Assembly: GCF_900105945.1 (NCBI RefSeq)
Contig: NZ_FNSO01000004.1
Coordinates: forward strand, 620,001 to 684,000
Length of the DNA stretch: 64,000 bases
DNA from: Amycolatopsis tolypomycina
GTDB lineage: Bacteria > Actinomycetota > Actinomycetes > Mycobacteriales > Pseudonocardiaceae
Direction: 5' to 3'
Position 1 is the stretch's first letter, and every line of letters starts with the position of its first letter. A program made the translations under genes and the position numbers. Positions 58,273 to 64,000 of this stretch are shown here, piece by piece. The notes under the pieces are model-generated. The model saw nothing but the letters and a program-made list of their open reading frames with translations. It was not told the DNA's origin and searched no databases.

Positions 58273-60399
58273 CTAACGAGCTCGGGAACTGCTGACCAGC
58301 TTGGCCAGCTGCCGCAGGCGGACGTCCGGCAGGTACGCCCGGCTCAGGGCCAGGCCGATGCGCGGCAGGTCTGCCTCGTCGCGGAAAGCCAAGTACAGCG
58401 GGACGTGCCGCGGCTGGAACTTCGCCTTGAACGCGTGCAGGGAACGGAATCCGTAGTACGGCTCCATCACGCGGCCCAGCGACTCCAGGACCCGGTCCAC
58501 CGAACGCGCCGGCGTGCCGGAGTCACTGCGGGCCAGCGGGGCGCCCGACAGCGACACGAACCGGGCGCCCTCCTCGCGGAACGCCAGGCACGCCGACGCG
58601 ATCAGGAACTCCATCACCGGGCGGAAACCGTGTGCGCTGCGGCGCATGACGTCCAGCGTCCAGCCGCCGACCTTGCCCGCCCCCGTGTACACCGGCAGCC
58701 ACGACGTCACGCCGTGGACCGTGCCCTCCGCGTCGACCGCCAGGCCGACCCGGGTGGCCGGGTCCATCGCCTCGTCGACGCCGCCGAGGGTGAAGCCCAT
58801 CTCCGGCATGGCCTTGCCGGACATCCACTCCTCCGACAGCGCCCGGACCTGCGCGAGGATCGGCTCGGGCTGGTCGGCCAGGCGCACGAGCCGGAACTCG
58901 ATGTCCTGCTTGGCCGCCTTGTTCAGCGCCGACCGGACGTCCTGCCACGCCTTGCCGCGGAACTCGAGGCCTTCGAGGTCGAGCACGTTGTCCTCGGCGA
59001 CCTGGACGTGCTGCCAGCCCAGCTCGCGCGTCGCCGCGACGGTGGCTTCCGTCGCCGAGAACACGCACGGCACCAGGCCGGAGTTCTCGCACATCGCGGC
59101 GAACTCGGTGACCGTGGCCGCTTCCGTGCCGTCCGGGGCGATCGGGTCGCCGAGGGCGACCGCGACGCCCGCGTGCCGGCGGTAGGCGAGGTACGAGCGG
59201 CCGTCCTCACGGACGAAGTAGGTGTTGCGCGGCCAGGTCGTCATCCACGACAGCGTGCTGCCGCCGTGGCGGCCGAGCAGGGTGCGGGCCAGGGCCGGCC
59301 CCGGGCCCTGCGCGTGGCGCCGCAGCCGGCGGCGCGACGGCACGCGGAAGGCGTGCCGGGCGGCGATCAGCACGCCCAGCTCGACCGTCCACAAGAGATT
59401 GTCCACGAAGAACAGCGGCAGGCCGGCGACGTCGTAGTCGCCGCCGAAGATGTCGGCCACGCCCAGCGCCGTCGCGACGGCCAGGCCCTGCAGCGTCACG
59501 AACGCCGAGAGCGCGACGGCCCAGCGCCACGCGACGCGGCCGCCCTTGCGCAGCCCGTTGATCATCGGCACCACCAGCAGGACCAGGATGCCGAGCTCCG
59601 GCGCCGTCAGGGAAACGCCGTCGTCGGAACCGAACGGGCCGTCGCCGGGCACCAGGAACATGACGATCTCGGCGATGGTGAGCAGCAGCAGGCCGGCCAC
59701 GGCCAGCACCCGCCACTCCCGCAGGTTCGGCGCCGCCTGCCCGGCCGCCCGCCGCGCGCCCACCAGGCGCTTGCCGAGCGGAAGGGCCAGCAGCAGCGCG
59801 AAGAAGTGCACGAGGTCGGCCAGCGTGCCGACGTAGACGATCGCGACCCCGGCATACACGCACAACCCGGCCCGCAGGCGCAGCGCCCACGGCGGCCGCA
59901 GCGTTGCGCTGGCGACCGCCACCGCGGCGAGCGCGCCGCCGGAGAACCCGACGTCGAGGCTGCCTGCGACCCGCTCGGCCCACAGCCAGCCGGAGTTGCG
60001 GCACAGCGCGAGGAACTGGGTCGCGACGAGCACCGAGACGAACTGGCCGCCGATGGTCACGGCCATCGCGCGCCGCGTTCCCAGCTTCCACTCGGCGAAG
60101 CCGGCGAAGAGCGCGAAGCTGCCGACCATCGGGACGTAATACCAAGGGATGACGGCGAAGAACGGCCCGGTGAACATGGTCCACCACCGGCCCGCCTCCA
60201 GCGATGGCAGCCCGTAGGCGACGAACGGGTAGGCCGCGCGGTCTTCGGCCGCGTTCCACAGCGCCCCGGTCGCGACGGCCAGCGCCAGCATGGCGAGTGT
60301 GACACTGCTGGTGAACGGCAGCCGCCGTGCGAGCACGGCAACCGTGCCTCGGATGCGTCCCCCTCCGGCGGGCCTGCCCGCCGCCACTGCTTGAGTCAT
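58273..60399 (-). CDS. rhomboid-like membrane domain fused to DUF2156 (MprF-type)
   Basis: 708 aa. The N-terminal part (about 30-210) resembles rhomboid proteases: loop motif GRWWTMFTGPFF at 70-81, Ser153 in GFSGG (GxSG) and His198 in LADLVHFFALLLALP, the candidate Ser-His dyad. More membrane helices follow to about 360. The C-terminal part (about 385-690) is a DUF2156/GNAT-like domain as in MprF and LysX-type lipid aminoacyltransferases (SYLAYRRHAGVAVALGDPIA, LNKAAKQ, and EPYYGFRSLHAFKAKFQPR). MprF domains use aminoacyl-tRNA to modify phosphatidylglycerol. The rhomboid-like part lacks the usual TM6 GxxxG, so protease activity is unproven. Confidence 0.85.
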   Translation of the reverse strand: MTQAVAAGRPAGGGRIRGTVAVLARRLPFTSSVTLAMLALAVATGALWNAAEDRAAYPFVAYGLPSLEAGRWWTMFTGPFFAVIPWYYVPMVGSFALFAGFAEWKLGTRRAMAVTIGGQFVSVLVATQFLALCRNSGWLWAERVAGSLDVGFSGGALAAVAVASATLRPPWALRLRAGLCVYAGVAIVYVGTLADLVHFFALLLALPLGKRLVGARRAAGQAAPNLREWRVLAVAGLLLLTIAEIVMFLVPGDGPFGSDDGVSLTAPELGILVLLVVPMINGLRKGGRVAWRWAVALSAFVTLQGLAVATALGVADIFGGDYDVAGLPLFFVDNLLWTVELGVLIAARHAFRVPSRRRLRRHAQGPGPALARTLLGRHGGSTLSWMTTWPRNTYFVREDGRSYLAYRRHAGVAVALGDPIAPDGTEAATVTEFAAMCENSGLVPCVFSATEATVAATRELGWQHVQVAEDNVLDLEGLEFRGKAWQDVRSALNKAAKQDIEFRLVRLADQPEPILAQVRALSEEWMSGKAMPEMGFTLGGVDEAMDPATRVGLAVDAEGTVHGVTSWLPVYTGAGKVGGWTLDVMRRSAHGFRPVMEFLIASACLAFREEGARFVSLSGAPLARSDSGTPARSVDRVLESLGRVMEPYYGFRSLHAFKAKFQPRHVPLYLAFRDEADLPRIGLALSRAYLPDVRLRQLAKLVSSSRAR

Positions 60400-60532
60400 G
60401 GGAACGAGTCTGGCGAGTTCCGGGCGCGCTGGACATCAGGCAAGGGGTCGAGATTTCCCCTAGGGGTATCCTTCTTTCGGCTGAGGGTTCACCCCTCCCA
60501 AGGACGACTTTCCGGCGAATTCCAGACGACGT

Positions 60533-61228
60533 TCAGCGGCAGACCGCTTGGCGGACCGCGTCCGTGTCGGCCAGGTCAGGCAGCACTGTGTGCGCGCCCG
60601 CCGCCTTCAGTTCCTCGGCGGAGAAGTGCCCGGTGGCCACGGCGACGGAGACCGCGCCGTTGTCCACCGCGGCCTTGACGTCATTAGGGGTGTCGCCGAT
60701 GACGACCACCGCGTCGGCGCCGAACTCGGTGCCGTGCTTGGCCGCCGCCAGGCCGACCGCGTGCGGGACCAGGTCCGGGCGGTGCACCGACAGCGTGCCG
60801 TAGCCGCCGATCTCCAGGTCGAGGTGCTCGTCCAGGCCGAACGGGACGAGCTTGTGCCGCGAGATCTCCGGCAGGTTGCCGGTGACGAGCGTCTGGACGA
60901 CGTCGCCGCCCTCGGCGAACGCGGCCAGCGCCTCGGCCGCGCCCGGCAGTGCGCGAGCCGTCTCCGCGAAGGTGTGCCGGTGGCGTTCCGACTCCGCCAC
61001 CAGTGCCTTGAACAGCGCCTGGACCGTCTCCTCCGCGGCCTCGAAGCCGTTCGCGGTGAGCAGGTCGGTTGTCGTCGCGCGTTCCGTGCGGCCCCCGAAG
61101 ACCGGGTGCACGCGCAGGGGCGCGCCGGTCGCGGCGGTGAACGCCGTCCCGTACCAGGCCGCGCCCAGTTCGGAGAAGTCCACGAGCGTGTGGTCGATGT
61201 CCCAGAGCACCAGCCGCTTCCTCGTCAC
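60533..61228 (-). CDS. HAD-superfamily hydrolase
   Basis: 231 aa from the GTG at 61228; a TTG at 61258 would add ten residues. Motif I is LVLWDIDHTLVDFS with the nucleophile Asp and acid Asp (DxDxT), motif II is TLVTGN, motif III Lys lies in the HKLVPFG region, and motif IV is VVIGDTPNDVKAA. The helical cap matches phosphoglycolate phosphatase-like (subfamily IA) enzymes. The substrate is unknown. It diverges from the YhgE-like gene, whose promoter contains a palindrome that may also affect this gene. Confidence 0.9.
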   Translation of the reverse strand: MTRKRLVLWDIDHTLVDFSELGAAWYGTAFTAATGAPLRVHPVFGGRTERATTTDLLTANGFEAAEETVQALFKALVAESERHRHTFAETARALPGAAEALAAFAEGGDVVQTLVTGNLPEISRHKLVPFGLDEHLDLEIGGYGTLSVHRPDLVPHAVGLAAAKHGTEFGADAVVVIGDTPNDVKAAVDNGAVSVAVATGHFSAEELKAAGAHTVLPDLADTDAVRQAVCR

Positions 61229-61254
61229 GGGTCCGAGGCTACCGTGGCCATTAT

Positions 61255-61293
61255 TCAACGCGCGTTGACTTTTCGGTGGCGTGGTCGTACCTT
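61255..61293 (+). promoter_or_regulatory. promoter with TetR-type palindrome before the YhgE-like gene
   Basis: TTGACT (61265-61270), 17 bp, TACCTT (61288-61293) is a good housekeeping promoter. The perfect 14-bp palindrome TCAACGCGCGTTGA (61255-61268) overlaps the -35 box, and a further ATTCAAC half-site lies at about 61302-61308. A TetR-type repressor is the likely binder; none is adjacent. Confidence 0.65.
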
Positions 61294-61333
61294 GAGCCGT
61301 AATTCAACAAGTGACGAATAAGTGGAGGCAGTG

Positions 61334-62326
61334 ATGACCCGTCCCGCAGGGGCCCTCGCCCTGGTCGCCGCCCTGGCCGGCGCCCTGGTGGCGGTGGTGC
61401 TCGGATTCCTCACCTTCGGCGCGCAGGCCACCGTTGCGCCGGACGGCGTCCCGGTCGCCGTCGCCGCGCCGCCGGAGATCGCGCAGCGCATCGCCGCCCA
61501 CGGCGGCGGCCAGCTCGCCTGGACCGTGGCGACCCCGGCCGAAGCGCGGCAGCTGCTGGAAGACAAGAAGGTCTACGGCGTGCTCGAGCTCGCGCCGGGA
61601 CCGGCCGCGACGGTGGTGACGTCGGGGGCGGTCAACCCGGCGGGCACCCAGGTCGCGCAGCAGGCGCTGACCGGCGCGGCGACCGCACTGGCCGGCCCGC
61701 CGAAGCAGGAGGTCCTGCACCCGGCGGGGCTCGCGGGCCGCGTCGCCCCGCTGGCCGCGAGTGCGCTAGCCTGGATCGGCGCGCTCGTCGCGAGCCTTGC
61801 CCTGACCCAGCTCGCGAAGCGGACGCACCGCACGATCGGCGCCGGCGCCCGGTTCCTGCAGGTCGTCGGCGCCGGCGTGCTGATCACGGCGGTCGTGGCC
61901 GGGTTCTTCGCGCTGTGGGACTCGTCGCTGCCGCTGACCGCGGACGTCCTCGGCTTCGTCTTCCTCGCCGCGACGGCGTTCGCGGCACTGCAGGCCGGGC
62001 TGCTGCGCCTGCTGGGCCTGCGTGCGATGGCCGTTCTCGCGCCGCTGTACCTGGTCGCGCCCGCGGTGGCCGGGCAGGTGCCGGAGCTGCTGAACCCGGC
62101 CTACCGCGCGCTGCTGTGGTCGTGGACGCCGTTCCGGTTCTCGACCGAAGGCCTGCGCAGCCTGCTGCAGGGCGTGCCCGGCGCACCCGACGTGACGACC
62201 GCGCTGTGGGTGCTCGGCGCGCTGCTGGCCGCCGGTCTGCTGGTGACGCTGTGGCCGGCCCGGTCAGCCCGCCAGGAGGCTGAAGCGCACCTTGCGGACG
62301 GGGTTGTCGAGGTTGGTGTCCACTAG
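61334..62326 (+). CDS. YhgE/Pip-like ABC-2 type membrane protein
   Basis: 330 aa from the ATG at 61334 (GGAGG upstream). One N-terminal membrane helix, an extracytoplasmic domain of about 110 residues (LVAVVLGFLTFGAQA, then APPEIAQRIAAHGG), and about five C-terminal helices (IGALVASLALTQL, VLITAVVAGFFALW, VLGFVFLAATAFAALQAG). This layout is that of YhgE/Pip and DUF3533 proteins, half-transporter-like membrane proteins of unknown cargo. Its last 63 bp overlap the convergent yjbQ gene. Confidence 0.8.
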   Translation: MTRPAGALALVAALAGALVAVVLGFLTFGAQATVAPDGVPVAVAAPPEIAQRIAAHGGGQLAWTVATPAEARQLLEDKKVYGVLELAPGPAATVVTSGAVNPAGTQVAQQALTGAATALAGPPKQEVLHPAGLAGRVAPLAASALAWIGALVASLALTQLAKRTHRTIGAGARFLQVVGAGVLITAVVAGFFALWDSSLPLTADVLGFVFLAATAFAALQAGLLRLLGLRAMAVLAPLYLVAPAVAGQVPELLNPAYRALLWSWTPFRFSTEGLRSLLQGVPGAPDVTTALWVLGALLAAGLLVTLWPARSARQEAEAHLADGVVEVGVH

Positions 62327-62674
62327 GCAGATCGACTGCCAGGTGCCCAGCGCGAGGACGCCGCCGAGCACCGGGACCGTCGCGTAGGGCGGCACCAGCG
62401 CCGGGAGCACGTGGTCACGGCCGTGACCCGGGCTCCCGTGCCGGTGCCGCCAGCGGCCGTCGCGGGGGAGCAGCTCGTCGAGCGCGGTCAGCAGGTCCTC
62501 GTCGCTGCCGGCGCCGGTCTCCAGGATGGCCAGCCCGGCCGTGGCGTGCGGGACCCAGACATGCAGCAGCCCGTCGGTGGCGTCGGCGTCGCGCAGGAAG
62601 GCTTCGGCTTCGTGGGTGAGGTCGTGGACGACGGCTTCGGAGCCGGTGCGGACCTCGATCTCGGTGGAGTACAT
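62264..62674 (-). CDS. yjbQ: YjbQ/UPF0047 family protein
   Basis: 136 aa. The family pattern is present: STEIEVRTGSEAVVHDLT, then GLLHVWVPHATAGLAILE, RHRHGSPGHGRDHVLPALV, and LGTWQSICLVDTN. YjbQ proteins are reported to have secondary thiamine-phosphate synthase activity; the true role is unclear. The conserved His in HVWVPHATAG and HGRDH are intact. It converges on the YhgE-like gene with a 63-bp overlap, so both stop codons are inside the other gene. Confidence 0.92.
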   Translation of the reverse strand: MYSTEIEVRTGSEAVVHDLTHEAEAFLRDADATDGLLHVWVPHATAGLAILETGAGSDEDLLTALDELLPRDGRWRHRHGSPGHGRDHVLPALVPPYATVPVLGGVLALGTWQSICLVDTNLDNPVRKVRFSLLAG

Positions 62675-62684
62675 GGCGCCCAGC

Positions 62685-63887
62685 CTAGGGAGCCACCGGC
62701 TCCTTCGCGGGTTCGCCGGTGGTGGTGAACGCGAACGCGGTCAGCGCCGCGAGGAGCACCGCGCCGGCGAGGTAGGGGACCACGGGGGCGATCTCGTACA
62801 GACCGGTCCCCAGCAGCGGCCCGGCCATGAACGCCAGCGCGCTGCTCGACCCCATGAGCCCGGCGACGGCGCTTTGTTCCTCGCGGGTGGCGAGCAGCGT
62901 CGGCGCGGACATGAACCCCGGCGTCGCGAACCCCATGCCCGCGCCGAGCACGCCCACCCCGGCGCCGAGCAGGACGCCGTCGGCACCGGCGGCCACCACG
63001 AGCATCCCGCCGGTCATGACGACCGCGCCCACCCGGACCAGCCGCATCGGCGGCCAGTTCAGCCGCGGCACGGCGGCCACCTGGACGAGGATGATCATTC
63101 CGGCGCCGGCCAGCATGACCAGGCTGGTGACGCGGCCGGTGTCCTGGCCGCTCAGGTGCAGCCGGTCCTGCACCAGGAAGCCGATGGTCATCAGGACGAT
63201 CGCCAGCGCGAGGTACAGGCCGAAGCCGAGGGTCAGGAACGGCCACAGGCGCCTGTCGAACGGGCTGACCTTCACCGTCGCCGTCCGGATCTCGCGCTTC
63301 GGCGGCTTCGGCAGCGCGAACGTGATCACGACCGCGATCCCGGCGAGGACCACCGGGGCCGCGTAGACCGGGACGAGCAGGTTCCCGGTGAGGCTCAGCA
63401 GCCCGCCGAGCGCGGGGCCGGCGGCGAGCGCGAGGCCCTGCGCCGCGCCGAACACCGCCATGCCCCGCACCCGCTCGGCCGGGCCGTCGGTGACGTCGGC
63501 GATGTAGGACTGGGCGGTCACCGGGGTCGCCGCCCAGGCGAGGCCGAACAGCACGCCGCGGGTGAGCAGCACCGCTGTGAACAGCACCGGCACGGCGAGT
63601 GCCTGCGCCAGGCCGAGCTGGGCGACGAAGGCGAACGCGAGCAGGCTCGCCGTGGCGCCGAACAGCGAGACCAGCAGCACCGGCCGGTGCCCCCAGCGCG
63701 CGGTCCGGCGCCCCCAGAACGGGCTCGCCAGCACGACACCCGCACCACCGACGGCCCAGACGGAACCCAGCGCGAACTCGCTGAAGCCGAACTCGCGGGC
63801 CAGCGGCGGCAGGATCGGGTTGAGCAGCTGCTGACCCGCCATCAGGCCGAACACGGCCAGGCAGACCAGAAGGACCGGTCGTTTCAC
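62685..63887 (-). CDS. MFS transporter (DHA1/TCR-type)
   Basis: 400 aa from the GTG at 63887 (GGGGGG upstream), with 12 predicted helices. The first-loop motif A is SPFWGRRTARWGHRPVLL and the exporter motif C lies in GLALAAGPALGG. It belongs to the drug:proton antiporter branch, so it probably expels a small toxic compound. It is divergent from the start of a TetR-like gene, and a TTTCG-N9-CGAAA repeat lies between them, as in TetR-controlled pumps. Confidence 0.92.
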   Translation of the reverse strand: MKRPVLLVCLAVFGLMAGQQLLNPILPPLAREFGFSEFALGSVWAVGGAGVVLASPFWGRRTARWGHRPVLLVSLFGATASLLAFAFVAQLGLAQALAVPVLFTAVLLTRGVLFGLAWAATPVTAQSYIADVTDGPAERVRGMAVFGAAQGLALAAGPALGGLLSLTGNLLVPVYAAPVVLAGIAVVITFALPKPPKREIRTATVKVSPFDRRLWPFLTLGFGLYLALAIVLMTIGFLVQDRLHLSGQDTGRVTSLVMLAGAGMIILVQVAAVPRLNWPPMRLVRVGAVVMTGGMLVVAAGADGVLLGAGVGVLGAGMGFATPGFMSAPTLLATREEQSAVAGLMGSSSALAFMAGPLLGTGLYEIAPVVPYLAGAVLLAALTAFAFTTTGEPAKEPVAP

Positions 63888-63907
63888 AACGCACCCCCCA
63901 GGTGACT

Positions 63908-63926
63908 TTTCGAACGTGTTCCGAAA
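63908..63926. promoter_or_regulatory. inverted repeat between MFS gene and TetR-like gene
   Basis: TTTCG-N9-CGAAA, with the inner partial repeat GAAC/GTTC, lies between the divergent MFS GTG (63887) and the following GTG (63971). This is the position expected for the repressor that controls both. Confidence 0.55.
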
Positions 63927-63970
63927 GTAGCACCGGGTGGCTGCGGCTGTCGACCGGGCATGATGAGGGC

Positions 63971-64000
63971 GTGTCACGCATCGGGCGGCCGCCCTCGACG
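63971..64000 (+). CDS. start of a possible TetR-family regulator (partial)
   Basis: Only ten codons are inside the window. They read MSRIGRPPST from a GTG, and a basic RIGRPPS opening is common in TetR-family regulators just before their helix-turn-helix. Divergent placement from an MFS exporter with an inverted repeat between supports a repressor. A GntR- or MerR-type protein cannot be excluded from so little sequence. Confidence 0.4.
   Translation, partial: MSRIGRPPST

Overview
This 64 kb window comes from the chromosome of a very GC-rich actinomycete. Mycothione reductase marks a mycothiol-making actinobacterium. The run dxr - rip1 - ispG - GNAT - penicillin-binding lipoprotein - map, with mtr, an ElaA-type GNAT and proS further on, follows the gene order I recall for the Mycobacterium tuberculosis Rv2870c-Rv2845c region. 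The many GTG starts, the SARP/NB-ARC/TPR regulator and the load of small regulator/transporter genes point to Pseudonocardiaceae, most like Amycolatopsis. The genus is an inference, not a database result.

Layout. 1-5.9 kb: the start of a threonine synthase-like gene (cut by the window edge), a DUF1295 membrane protein with a nitrilase, a leftward P450 - LysR - SDR group and an alpha/beta hydrolase. 6.1-16.9 kb: accessory region with a 1081-aa XRE/SARP/NB-ARC/TPR regulator, a methyltransferase facing a MocR regulator, a 14-TM-type MFS pump, two SUKH-type immunity-like proteins around an acyltransferase, and a secreted cyclophilin. 16.9-26.6 kb: conserved core block with DUF2631, dxr, rip1, ispG, an AraC regulator, GNAT, a PBP lipoprotein and map; dxr and ispG are two steps of the MEP isoprenoid pathway. 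26.6-33.6 kb: a leftward RHH regulator - DUF4097 - ABC ATPase - ABC permease operon, a FadR regulator facing a NimT/CynX-type MFS carrier, and an epoxide hydrolase facing a CGNR zinc-finger protein across three repeated operators. 33.6-41.6 kb: mtr behind a sigma-R-type promoter, an M15 lipoprotein, a secreted trypsin, bioF, a DEAD-box helicase and a RIO kinase. 41.8-50.2 kb: small oxidoreductases, an MBL hydrolase facing a LysR regulator, a SUFU-domain protein, three GNATs, YaaA and a hydroxyacid dehydrogenase. 50.2-54.7 kb: a secreted protease-like protein that has lost its catalytic triad, a 0.9 kb gene-free stretch with 37-bp tandem repeats and a strong G-quadruplex motif, a VOC protein and an IS110 element whose non-coding end looks like a bridge RNA. 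54.7-64 kb: proS, two membrane proteins, a rhomboid-like/DUF2156 fusion, a HAD phosphatase, a YhgE-like membrane protein, YjbQ, and an MFS exporter facing the start of a TetR-like gene.

No rRNA, tRNA, CRISPR array, complete prophage or biosynthetic gene cluster was recognised. The most interesting signals are (1) the helically phased triple operator before the CGNR gene, (2) the IS110 non-coding RNA candidate, (3) the triad-less S1 protein with three LDTR repeats, (4) the rhomboid-DUF2156 fusion, and (5) the self-controlled RHH-DUF4097-ABC operon.
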